Source: Ipomoea triloba | Lineage: Eukaryota; Streptophyta; Magnoliopsida; Solanales; Convolvulaceae | NCBI RefSeq assembly: GCF_003576645.1 | Contig: NC_044927.1 | Coordinates: 19,012,528-19,076,527 of the forward strand | DNA length: 64,000 nucleotides | Direction: 5' to 3' | Shown: piece after piece, positions 1 through 9,275 of the stretch | Layout of the letters: each line of letters starts with the position of its first letter | Numbering within the stretch: the first letter of the stretch is position 1 | Translations under genes and position numbers: made by a program | The notes under the pieces: generated by a model | Seen by the model: the letters and a program-made list of their open reading frames with translations, nothing else | The model's database searches: none | Told to the model about the DNA's origin: nothing

Positions 1-587
1 TTGACCGTTTGTGGTGGAGGTCTGACGTGTCATCCACTTCCGTCCATTTTGAAACCTCCCGCTCAGCACCTCTTCAATATTTTATCTCCATGATATTCTT
101 CTTCTCCAAACTTAGAGTATTTTATCTGCACATGTTGACTAACATTCAGCCTCTTGGAGAAGTGCCGGTTTATCGAGACCATAAAAGATGTCTCGACCAC
201 TTGATGTTTCAATCCCATGTATCGAGAGGTCTATCTCTCGAATGTTCTTTACGTCTCGAACTCGATAGGTATATCGAGAGGTCCTTACCTCTCGAACTTG
301 GCTTGTGTCTCGAGACTTAGTTGATGTCTCGTAGACCCTTATTCCTCCAGAGTTGTCTCGTGCCTGCTTCTGATCTATCTGTTTGCTTACAACACGAAAA
401 CTTCTAAGTTGTTCAAACAAGTTTACCTTAAGCTTAAATATTTCCCGAGTTGAGCTCAAATTACCCGGTTGTATTTTCGCTCTTAGTTTACTTATCGAAC
501 TTACATTGTTTTGCCTATGTATCGAGACTTGGGGATTCTTACTTAACAGTTGGTATCATCAAAACCTATTACATGATGTTCCTAACA
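1..587 (-). repeat. Partial 3' LTR of the Sirevirus-like element
   Basis: This is the 3' LTR in element sense; only its first 587 bases (U3 side) are inside the window. It is collinear with 12865-13451. It carries about ten copies of TCTCGA or its complement TCGAGA. The boundary at 587 is fixed by CCTAACA next to the polypurine tract. Confidence 0.95.
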
Positions 588-612
588 ATTTCCCCCTTTT
601 TGATGATGCCAA
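588..612 (-). promoter_or_regulatory. Polypurine tract of the Sirevirus-like element
   Basis: On the minus strand an A-run, five G and three A directly precede the LTR start TGTTAGG, after a GGCATCATC box. This is the expected plus-strand priming site, and the CATCATC box with a G-rich tract is typical of plant Sireviruses. Confidence 0.85.
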
Positions 613-844
613 CACTTATACTTACTTATATGGCTGATTTGAAAAAGAAAAAGCATTGATTTTATTTTCAGCGCATATGGTAAGTTTGACAACTGATCTA
701 CTAAAGCAAGAATAACCAAACTCACGCAACACCCCAACAAAGGATATATATATTATCATAACAGGAGTGTTTTACAGGGCTTTAGCAGAAAAGAGAGAAG
801 ATAAAGAACAACATCAAATTCGAATGCATGTAGACATCGAGAGC

Positions 845-3800
845 TTACTGCTTATTCGCTTTCCTCTTCTCGTTTATGGCTGCTCGTGTCTTGTGGAGGT
901 CTTCAAAGTTCACCTGCTCTAGATATTCGTTTGATATATCCAGGTGAAGGTAATTGACAAAGGCTTCACCTATGAAGTTGCCTTCAATCACCCCATCTCT
1001 CCACCATTCGATGCATTCCGGAAGAGTGAGACCGCTATGAAGAGCTAAGTCAGTTTTGGTAAGAAGACTTACTATGATTCCATGAAGATATTCGTTTGAG
1101 TCTTCTTTGGTCCCTGCCTTGTAGCTCTGTAGGAGTAGCTTGTCTCTCTTCTCTTTGGCTGTTTGTTGTTCTTGTTTCTTTCTTCTGATTTCCTTGTCTT
1201 CTTCTCTTCTTTCTCCTATTTCCAGTGAACGCTGGATCCTTAACATATCTGCTCTTTCAGCTTCCTCCATTTGTTTTCTTGTTGACTTTGGAACTTTTGG
1301 AGGAGGAGGAGGTCCAGCTGGTTCACTTGCCGCCCTCTTCTTGCTGGTTGAAGTCCCTCCCTGAGTCTTCTTTTCCCCCTTGTTGGCATCATAGCGGAGG
1401 GAAAGTAAGGAGGACAAACCGTCGAAGAGTGCATGGATTTGGGCAGGCATTTGGTGCGACAGGTCAGTGAGTATGGTTTGCATCACATCCTGTCGAAGTT
1501 CACTTGAGCGTTGGTGGGCTTGAAGTTCTGCTCGTAACTCGGCGAATTCAGTTCTCATCCTTTCAGTCTCTGCTCGAGCTACCGCAGCCTCATCCGCAGC
1601 CCTTTGTGCTGCATTCTCAGCCCACACTGCTTGTTCGAGAAGTTCTTCGTGATTGGCTTGGGAGTCACCGGAGCCAGTCACAGGTATTGCAGCGTTTCGA
1701 ACAACAGCAAGTACATGCTCAAGTTGAGCCATCCTCTGAGATTGATCAGCCATGAATTGACGCACCTCGCCAATGAAAGCTCGTTCGGCCTGTTGATCAA
1801 AGTCAGAAGAAGAAGGAGAAGAAGATTGAGTGGTACCTCTAGTCGGAGGGGACTTGGGTGCTTCCAGATTTCCACCCATGACTTGCATTCGTGATTCCAC
1901 CTCTCGACTGACTTCCTGAGGTTCAGCAGGGACACTGGGATCAGAGCTCGAAGGTAGCTCCATATCAGGTGCTTCCCGGTTTCCACCTGAGGGATGGATC
2001 ACTTCTTGCTCTTCACCTCTCGAACCTGGAGCCTCAGCTTCAGCTGCTGGTAAGGTAGGATTGGCCAAGGTGGGAGTCTCTGCATCAGATGCTTCCCGGT
2101 TTCCATCTGATTGAGGTTCCCCCTCAACACTACCTCTCGAACCAGTGCTGGGAACGTGATCATCTACTGGAGGAGTTGATTCATCGGCAGGTGCTTCCCG
2201 GTTTCCACCTTCTTGAACCTCAACTCTCGAACCAGCAGGGTTCTCCTCATTCTGCTCTTGTTGCTCACTTGTTTGCACTTCAGTATGCTCTGGTGAATCT
2301 GGAATATCTATTATCTCAGGAGCAACTGGTGCACTCCACCTTTCCCTATTAACCATATCAATGGGAAAGCCTGGGAGTTGGAGCAACAAAATTTCACCCT
2401 CTCGAACTGTCTGAGCTTCATCTGTTGCATTCGAGGGTGTGGACTCAGGTGGTGGCAGTAGTAAGACAGAGTTAGGTGCCACCTCATGTGCTTCAGAGGT
2501 CTCGGATTCACCTCTCGAAGCTACCTGGTCTTCTAGAGCAGATTCACTCACTTGGGACAAGGGGATTGCTGCAGTTGGAGTAGGAGTGTCAGCATCATCT
2601 CGAGCAACCCCAGAGGTCTCTCCTGGACCTCTCGTGTGTTCTACACTTTGTCCCAAGGATATTGCTGTGGCAAGCCTGATATCCTCTCGAAATTGAGCAT
2701 CTAGTTCAGGATCTTCTTCAGGCTCGGCTTCATCTTCTTGTGCATCAACAGCTATGCCCTTTCCTTTGTCAGATCGACCAAGATTACTCCTGATTACTTG
2801 CATCTCATGGGCACGGTTTTGAAGCTCGTCGGCTGGGATTTCAGTGAGATCTAACCAGTTTAGTGCAAATCGTTCCTCAGCCTCCATCTCTGCTGCTCTT
2901 GAGATCAATTGATCAAAGGGACCTGTTCTCCAGTTGATCCAGCGAAGTACTCTGGAGAAGTCGTCCAAACTCGATACATTCTCAACACTTTGATTCAATC
3001 GAGATGTGATTTCAGCATTCAGCTCATCAGAGTCAGCAGGTAGGATTTCTGTTGCTGATGCACACTCCACAGCTTGTTCAGTTATCTCTCGAACAACCGA
3101 GAGATCATGTGTCAACCCATCATTCAGAAAGGCTTGCACTGGGTTCCTGACCACAGTGCCCTGACCATCAGCAGCCACCACACAGTCTAGATCTTCAGCT
3201 GCTGGAATATCTACCTCTCGAACCACCTGTCGTGGTTCCTCAACAATACCCTGTACTGGATCACTGATCCCAGTACCTTCAACTTCTCGAGCCTCCTCTT
3301 GAGGCAAACCAACAGATTCATCAACATCCTCAGCACCATCAACAGCAAGTATATCAACACTTAAAGTTCCTGACAGGGACTTGGTAGGGGGCACTCTCTC
3401 AACCTCAGTGGCCAGTGTAGCCTGAGGTTCCCCCTGGGCTTGTGCCCTGTCCTCAAATGGTACTTGTATAACGGACGGTGTCACCTCTCGAACCTGGGTG
3501 ACAGCAGCAGTCTTGGTCCTCTTGGCCTTCCTTTTCAATTCAACCCTCTTGACTAGGGTGTCCAAAAGCTCGTCATCAGAGCGCTTCTCCTTAGCTGGGG
3601 CTTTCCTTTTGCCCCTTCCCTTAGGCTTTGAGGGTGAAGATGCATCCTTAGCACCTTTTGCCTTAGCTTGAGGTTTCGTTCTACCCATATAGGTATTCCG
3701 ATGAACCTCTCGCCCTTCCCTCAGTTCGAAGCCCTTCAGTCTCAATAGAAATTGAACAACAAAGCCAAAACCAACCTTTTTGTAGATTGTCAGGTCGGAG

Positions 3801-4462
3801 TTGGAAACTGAGCTCTGCACTTGGTGTTTGAGGCAGTCGAAGATGATGTGAGCCCAGTCCAACTTGTTGTTGTTCCAGATGGCGTGGAGGATTTTCAGAG
3901 TGTCCAGATTGACTTCGTCTGTTCCGGACACCTTGCCGAGGATGAATTTTATGATGAGCTCGGCGGCTAGGGCAAACCTCTCCTTCAAATGAAATCTGCG
4001 GAGGGCAGAGGATGCTCTGGGTGGTGCAGTCTCCAATCGGATTTTGTCCCAAAACTCCTGCTTATCCATGTTGTAGTCCGATAGGTGCTTGACTGCCTCC
4101 TCCGACGTAGCAAAGTCGAATGCTGCTCGTAAATCACCCACAGAGATTGTTATGTCTATTTCGTTGAAGCGGCTTTCAATCTTGCCCTTCGTGACCTTGG
4201 CATGAGCGAACCATTCTGTGTAGTCGAGGTCATGAATGGTTCGGTAGTCATGCGTCATGTACCGCATTAGTCCTGCCTTCTCAAATTTCTTCAAGACTCT
4301 CTCCGCCATTGTTGGATTTGGCGAGTGGGTGATGAAGCCATCTTTGTCAAGGATGCTTCCCGCCTTGACTTGTTTAATCTGAGAGCGTATGTGGTCTAGC
4401 TCTCTCTGGTATGCACTGGAGGATGAAGATGAAGATGAAGAAGATGATGATTCAGACGCCAT
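845..4462 (-). CDS. Third ORF of the Sirevirus-like element, 1205 aa, unknown function
   Basis: The intact ORF lies between pol and the 3' LTR. It starts in a strong plant context (caATGGC). Visible parts: a serine run at residues 5-16; a compact, mostly helical-looking region at about 20-265; basic nuclear-localisation-like clusters (KGRGKRK, KRKAKRTK) at about 270-325; an acidic, low-complexity middle at about 330-870 with four degenerate GNREAP repeats near residues 751, 785, 825 and 862; a coiled coil at about 905-1010; a proline run near 1050; and a charged K/E/R helix at about 1070-1110. There is no retroviral-type signal peptide or clear membrane segment, so an envelope role is not supported. 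The N-terminal region resembles the extra ORFs of plant retrotransposons often annotated as putative plant transposon protein. Nuclear DNA- or chromatin-binding is only an inference. Confidence 0.85.
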   Translation of the reverse strand: MASESSSSSSSSSSSSAYQRELDHIRSQIKQVKAGSILDKDGFITHSPNPTMAERVLKKFEKAGLMRYMTHDYRTIHDLDYTEWFAHAKVTKGKIESRFNEIDITISVGDLRAAFDFATSEEAVKHLSDYNMDKQEFWDKIRLETAPPRASSALRRFHLKERFALAAELIIKFILGKVSGTDEVNLDTLKILHAIWNNNKLDWAHIIFDCLKHQVQSSVSNSDLTIYKKVGFGFVVQFLLRLKGFELREGREVHRNTYMGRTKPQAKAKGAKDASSPSKPKGRGKRKAPAKEKRSDDELLDTLVKRVELKRKAKRTKTAAVTQVREVTPSVIQVPFEDRAQAQGEPQATLATEVERVPPTKSLSGTLSVDILAVDGAEDVDESVGLPQEEAREVEGTGISDPVQGIVEEPRQVVREVDIPAAEDLDCVVAADGQGTVVRNPVQAFLNDGLTHDLSVVREITEQAVECASATEILPADSDELNAEITSRLNQSVENVSSLDDFSRVLRWINWRTGPFDQLISRAAEMEAEERFALNWLDLTEIPADELQNRAHEMQVIRSNLGRSDKGKGIAVDAQEDEAEPEEDPELDAQFREDIRLATAISLGQSVEHTRGPGETSGVARDDADTPTPTAAIPLSQVSESALEDQVASRGESETSEAHEVAPNSVLLLPPPESTPSNATDEAQTVREGEILLLQLPGFPIDMVNRERWSAPVAPEIIDIPDSPEHTEVQTSEQQEQNEENPAGSRVEVQEGGNREAPADESTPPVDDHVPSTGSRGSVEGEPQSDGNREASDAETPTLANPTLPAAEAEAPGSRGEEQEVIHPSGGNREAPDMELPSSSDPSVPAEPQEVSREVESRMQVMGGNLEAPKSPPTRGTTQSSSPSSSDFDQQAERAFIGEVRQFMADQSQRMAQLEHVLAVVRNAAIPVTGSGDSQANHEELLEQAVWAENAAQRAADEAAVARAETERMRTEFAELRAELQAHQRSSELRQDVMQTILTDLSHQMPAQIHALFDGLSSLLSLRYDANKGEKKTQGGTSTSKKRAASEPAGPPPPPKVPKSTRKQMEEAERADMLRIQRSLEIGERREEDKEIRRKKQEQQTAKEKRDKLLLQSYKAGTKEDSNEYLHGIIVSLLTKTDLALHSGLTLPECIEWWRDGVIEGNFIGEAFVNYLHLDISNEYLEQVNFEDLHKTRAAINEKRKANKQ

Positions 4463-4570
4463 TGAAGAAAGTTTGTGTGTTTTGGAGGGAATGTGTACAG
4501 CGTCTAAGGATTTGGGGATTTTGGGTATATGGTTTTGAGTTTGAATCCGGGTAAAGAAGAAGGATTTTGC

Positions 4571-4580
4571 TTTTATATTA
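4571..4580 (-). promoter_or_regulatory. TATA box upstream of the third ORF
   Basis: The minus strand reads AATATAAAA about 110 bases before the ATG at 4462, followed by a C/A-rich, pyrimidine-rich leader with no upstream ATG seen. This is the layout of a normal plant promoter, inside a retrotransposon. It would allow the ORF to be expressed independently of the LTR. Confidence 0.55.
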
Positions 4581-4939
4581 GGCGGATTCGGGTTGGATAT
4601 ATGGGTAGGGTTGAGAGTTTGACCCGTGGAAGGATCCCGGTTGATTTAAAAGATGTGAGAAGTCAGAAATACCCCTGATAACGGTCAGCTTATAAGGTAT
4701 TTTGGTAAGGGTATTTCGGTAAAGTATAGAACGGTTTAAGCTTTGAGACAGTGGAGTATTGATATTTTAAAATAAGCATGCTCCCACTAATCAAGATAAT
4801 GCCCTTAAGTGCGAAAAACCGTCAGTAACCGATGACCACGTGGCTAGCATTTATGTCCAAAGATAGCCGTTCCACCTCATATATCCGTTGAGCTTATCAA
4901 ATTCACCTTTCGAAGGTGAATGATCTTCCTCATGAGTTT

Positions 4940-5104
4940 AAGGATCTTCCCCCTGAGTGATTGATCCCTAAACCTCCTTATTCTTCCGTCTTGATCTGGT
5001 TAAGGATCTTCCCCCTGAGTGATTGATCCCTAACCCTCCTTATTCCTCCATCTTGATCTGGTTAGGGATCTTCCCTTTGATCCCTAACCCTCCTTATTCC
5101 TCCT
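4940..5104. repeat. Tandem repeat of about 62 bp, 2.6 copies
   Basis: A unit beginning AGGATCTTCCCC and ending before the next such box recurs at about 4940, 5002 and 5063, with the third copy shortened. It lies between the short-ORF block and the promoter of the third ORF. Confidence 0.85.
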
Positions 5105-5400
5105 TTCAGAGATATCAGTTTGTTATCTTTCGAAGTGACCTCTCGAACTACCCTTCTTCGAGACATAATGTATGTAGACAAACTGATCGGGTGACCTCTC
5201 GAACTACCTTTCGAACACAGATTGCGAGAGAAACAAGTTTGATTCATTTAAAAGATATCACTTGGAACATATCCTTAAGTTCATTTAGTGATTTCCAGAT
5301 ACATTACATATGAATCAATATCCTATTAAATTCCCTAGAAACTTTTGTTTGGCCTTGGTCAGCCTAATAGGAATCTATCGTTAAGGCAGGAACTAGCCAT

Positions 5401-5896
5401 CTAAAGTCCTATTTGTCTAATAACAGAACTGGGGGTGGCTATTCCCTTTTCTTGTTCTTCTCTCCGGAGCTGCTTACTATAGTTGGGAGTGACCATCTTC
5501 ATCGCTAATCCTCTTAATGTCTTTGGATTAGGTATGATCATCCCTTTGGCTGCTGCAGACCTCAGAAAGTCCCATCTGGTCTTCCTCTCCGTTTCCCTTG
5601 GTTCTCCATTTGGTTGAGGAAGGCCCTTTTCCAGAATGTGCAGCAGTAGGAGTCCCTCTTGTGCAGGACTCTTCTCCCGATTCCAGTATCCCATCGTTGT
5701 GGATCTCCTCGTATTTGGGGATCCATTCACCTTGGATGGGAATAGGATACTTGCTTGGATTATCAGGAAGCTCCGTAATCTGTTCACCCTTCGTTGATTC
5801 TGGATAGTTTTCTCCTTGAAAATCTTTGGACTTGACTGCCGGTTTCTTTCCTCTATAAAAGAATGGAACATCATCTTTTCCTTTCTTTTTCTCCAT
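5401..5896 (-). pseudogene. Short overlapping ORFs between pol and third ORF, unknown
   Basis: A 122-residue frame starts at 5896 (ccATGG context) and ends at 5528. A second frame is open from 5874 to 5401 (157 residues). The N-terminal part of the first (Lys-rich start, then polar and Pro-rich) and the C-terminal part of the second (WDFLRSAAAKG, then a basic tail) look most protein-like, suggesting either one gene broken by a frameshift at about 5640-5720 or two overlapping ORFs. I recognise no family. A TATA-like box stands 37 bases upstream. The block separates pol from the third ORF and may be a capture or a lineage-specific accessory gene. Confidence 0.45.
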
Positions 5897-5932
5897 GGGA
5901 AGTTGATGGTATGAACTTCTGAAAGAAACCCT

Positions 5933-5943
5933 CTTATTTATAG
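5933..5943 (-). promoter_or_regulatory. TATA-like box upstream of the short-ORF block
   Basis: The minus strand reads CTATAAATAAG, 37 bases before the ATG at 5896, which would leave a leader of only about 10 bases. The match to the plant TATA consensus is good; activity is inferred. Confidence 0.4.
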
Positions 5944-6096
5944 CCCAATAGGGTTACCACTGTTGAGTCACGGGATGCAATATGAATGACCATTCAATGC
6001 TTGTGTAACTCCAAAGCTGCCATAAAGTTGATGAAACCGCCCCTCACATGCGAAACAGTTCATGGCACTAAATACAAGAAGATAAGATTTGACCAT

Positions 6097-9000
6097 TCAT
6101 CCCAATTCTATCATTCCCAATTCTAACCTTAGTTGAGAGAATCTATTTTCACATAACGCTTTTGTGAAAATATCTGCTAGTTGCTCCTCCGTTGCAACAT
6201 ATTCCAAAGTGATGTCCTTTTTCTCAACGTGGTCTCGGATGAAGTGATACTTAATATCAATATGCTTTGTTCTGGAGTGTAACACTGGGTTGTGGGTGAT
6301 GGCAATAGCACTTGTATTGTCACACATAATTTTAACCTCCTTACACTCAACACCATAATCCATTAGCTGTTGCTTCATCCATAAGATCTGAGCACAACAA
6401 CTTCCAGCTGCTACATATTCTGCCTCAGCAGTGCTTGTAGCTATCGAATGTTGTTTCTTGCTAAACCATGAGACAAGTCTTCCACCTAGAAACTGACATG
6501 TCCCTGATGTGCTCTTTCGATCTATCTTACAACCGGCAAAGTCCGCATCTGAATAACCCATAAGTTCGAAAGATCCACCTTTCGAATACCAGAGCCCAAC
6601 ACTCTGCGTACCCTTTAGATATCTAAGAATCTTTTTGGATGCATTTAGGTGACTTTCCTTAGGACTTGCCTGAAATCTAGCACATACACCTACTGCAAAG
6701 GATATGTCTGGTCTACTTGCAGTTAAATAAAGAAGAGATCCGATGATACCTCGATAAGTGGTTTGATCGACCTCTCGACCTTCGCTGTTGACATCGATAC
6801 GTAGAGAGGTTCCCATAGGTACTTTGACTGAGGATTTCCCTTCTATGTTGTATTTCCTGAGCAGATCCTTGGTGTATTTCTCCTGGTTGATGAAGATACC
6901 TTCCTTAAGCTGTCTCACTTGTAGTCCAAGGAAGTAGTTGAGCTCTCCCATCATGCTCATCTCGAACTTTCCTTTCATCAAACTGGAGAACTTCTCGCAC
7001 AAGTCTGGATTGGTGCTACCAAAAATGATATCGTCCACATAGATTTGCACCAATAAGATGTGATCCCCATCCTTAATTCTAAACAATGTTTTGTCCACTA
7101 GGCCTTTGGTGAACCCACACTGAAGTAGAAAAGAGGATAAGGTATCATACCAAGCTCTCGGAGCTTGTTTTAAGCCGTAAAGTGCCTTCTTCAACTTGTA
7201 TACTTTGTCAGCTCCCACGTCCTTCAAGAAACCCGGAGGTTGTTCAACGTACACCTCTTCTTCGAGAAGTCCGTTCAGAAAAGCGCTCTTGACATCCATT
7301 TGATATACCTTAAAGTCTTTGAAGGCGGCATATGCGAGAAAGATGCGTATGGCTTCGAGACGTGCCACTGGAGCGAAGGTTTCATCAAAATCTATCCCTT
7401 CCTCCTGGAAATAACCTTTGACAACAAGTCTGGCCTTGTTCCTAACGATAACTCCATCCTCATTCATCTTGTTTCTGAAAACCCACTTTGTACCAATGAC
7501 ATTTTGATGATGAGGTCTCGGAACTAGTTCCCAAACATCGTTCCGTTCAAACTGATGAAGTTCCTCTTGCATGGCTTGCACCCAATCTGCGTCGCTTAGA
7601 GCCTCATCGATCACCTTAGGCTCTATTTGAGATAGAAAACAAGCAAACATGCTTTCTCTGTAAGCTGATCTGGTTCGAACTCTGTCACGTACATCTCCGA
7701 TCACTTGATCAGCAGGGTGACTTCTCAGCCATCTTAGGTCGGGTTGCGGCTCCTCAGTTGATACTTCCATTGAAGGTTGAGATATGGGTTGAACATCTAT
7801 GATCTGGATTTGATCAACTGAGTCAGGCGCTTTCTTCTTGGTAGACTCTTCATCATCTGATTCTGACTGGAGTTCTGCTACGTCTCGAACTATCGACTGC
7901 TTGTCTTCGAGAGGTAAGTTTGATCTCTCGATAGACTCTGGCTGATCTTCCTCAGCAGCTTCCGTTGTCTTTGATGGTTGATCTGTTGATGCCCTTTCAT
8001 CAAAGGTAACATGTATGGACTCTTCAACCACCAAACTCCGCTTGTTGAAGACTCTGAGTGCTTTGCTTGTCGATGAGTATCCCAGAAATACTCCATCATC
8101 TGCCTTTTCTTCAAAAGTTCTTCGTTGAGTCTTCCCATTGTTGTGAATATAGCATTTGCACCCGAATGAGTGGAAGTGGCTTACATTCGGTTTTCTTCCA
8201 TTCCACAACTCATATGGAGTCTTTCCAACTCCTTTTACTATCAAGGACCGATTTTGGGTGTAGCACGCTGTGTTGATTGCTTCTGCCCAAAATCCTTGTG
8301 ATATGTTGGCTTGCGAGAGCATGGTCCTTGCGGCTTCTTTGAGAGTTCTGTTCCTTCTTTCAGCAACCCCGTTTTGTTGAGGTGTTCGAGCAGCTGATAG
8401 TTGATGATGAATTCCGTTCTCGTTGCAGTAGCTCTCGATTACTTGATTAACGAACTCTCCACCTTGATCTGACCGGATCTTTAGTATCGAGACTTCCTTT
8501 TCAACTTGAACTTGTTTCAAGAGATTTGGTAGGGCAATTTTTGTCTCGCTTTTCTTGGTTAAGAACACGGTCCAAGTGAATCTTGTGTAGTCATCCACTA
8601 CCACAAGAGTGTACTTCTTTCCCTTTATGCTGGGTGGATCCACTGGGCCAAATAAGTCCATGTGAAGAAGACTTAATGGTCTAGTGGATGATGTCTCGGC
8701 TTTGCTCTTGAAAGAGGATTTGATCTGTTTGCAACGTTGACATGCCTCACAAATTTTATCCTTTCGAAACGTCACTTTGGGCAGTCCTTCCACTAAGTTC
8801 CTCTTAGTAAGCTTGTTGATAGTCTTGAAGTTCAGATGACTAAGCTTACTATGCCACTCCCAGCATAAATCTTCCTTGCTCCTTGCTAGCATACATAGGG
8901 ATGGTTTTGCAGACCTCCAATCCACTATGTACATGTTTCCTTTCCTTGCTGCTTCCAAGACGACTTCGAGAGATTCCTCGTTCATAATCTGACATTTGCT

Positions 9001-9270
9001 TTTGGTGAAGACAACTTTGTGGCCCTTGTCACAGAACTGGCTTGTACTAAGGAGATTGAACTTGAGCCCCTCAACGTAGGACACTCCTTTAATAACCAGC
9101 TCATTCTTTTGGATTTCACCAACAGCTCTTGTGCGCCCCTTCTTCTCGTTGTCGCCAAATGTCACCAAGGGACCTTCGATAGGTTGGATGTTCTCAAGCA
9201 GTGTTAGATTTCCAGTCATATGTCTCGAACATCCACTGTCAATGAACCACATGTCCCTGGTGTCCTGCAA
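6097..9270 (-). CDS. Copia pol polyprotein: protease, integrase, reverse transcriptase, RNase H
   Basis: A 1057-residue frame replicates and integrates the element. Domains in order: aspartic protease with [10 protein letters not shown] at residues 11-20; gag_pre-integrase zinc region (H-H-C-C) at about 130-190; integrase with catalytic Asp near 205 (MDLFGP), Asp near 267 (SDQGGEF) and Glu near 303 (NGVAERRN); reverse transcriptase from about 600 with YVDD near 743; RNase H from about 903 (YSDADFAG) to the end (ADIFTKAL). No internal stop is present, so the protein looks functional. The first codon at 9270 is TTG, not a true start: the frame is open from 9285 and pol must be reached from gag by a frameshift, by splicing, or through a lost base. 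Confidence 0.95.
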   Translation of the reverse strand: MQDTRDMWFIDSGCSRHMTGNLTLLENIQPIEGPLVTFGDNEKKGRTRAVGEIQKNELVIKGVSYVEGLKFNLLSTSQFCDKGHKVVFTKSKCQIMNEESLEVVLEAARKGNMYIVDWRSAKPSLCMLARSKEDLCWEWHSKLSHLNFKTINKLTKRNLVEGLPKVTFRKDKICEACQRCKQIKSSFKSKAETSSTRPLSLLHMDLFGPVDPPSIKGKKYTLVVVDDYTRFTWTVFLTKKSETKIALPNLLKQVQVEKEVSILKIRSDQGGEFVNQVIESYCNENGIHHQLSAARTPQQNGVAERRNRTLKEAARTMLSQANISQGFWAEAINTACYTQNRSLIVKGVGKTPYELWNGRKPNVSHFHSFGCKCYIHNNGKTQRRTFEEKADDGVFLGYSSTSKALRVFNKRSLVVEESIHVTFDERASTDQPSKTTEAAEEDQPESIERSNLPLEDKQSIVRDVAELQSESDDEESTKKKAPDSVDQIQIIDVQPISQPSMEVSTEEPQPDLRWLRSHPADQVIGDVRDRVRTRSAYRESMFACFLSQIEPKVIDEALSDADWVQAMQEELHQFERNDVWELVPRPHHQNVIGTKWVFRNKMNEDGVIVRNKARLVVKGYFQEEGIDFDETFAPVARLEAIRIFLAYAAFKDFKVYQMDVKSAFLNGLLEEEVYVEQPPGFLKDVGADKVYKLKKALYGLKQAPRAWYDTLSSFLLQCGFTKGLVDKTLFRIKDGDHILLVQIYVDDIIFGSTNPDLCEKFSSLMKGKFEMSMMGELNYFLGLQVRQLKEGIFINQEKYTKDLLRKYNIEGKSSVKVPMGTSLRIDVNSEGREVDQTTYRGIIGSLLYLTASRPDISFAVGVCARFQASPKESHLNASKKILRYLKGTQSVGLWYSKGGSFELMGYSDADFAGCKIDRKSTSGTCQFLGGRLVSWFSKKQHSIATSTAEAEYVAAGSCCAQILWMKQQLMDYGVECKEVKIMCDNTSAIAITHNPVLHSRTKHIDIKYHFIRDHVEKKDITLEYVATEEQLADIFTKALCENRFSQLRLELGMIELG

Positions 9271-9275
9271 GGCAA

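Noticed and set aside
845..4462. Third ORF as a retroviral envelope
   Set aside because: No signal peptide, no clear transmembrane segment and no cysteine pattern are seen; basic nuclear-type clusters argue against it.
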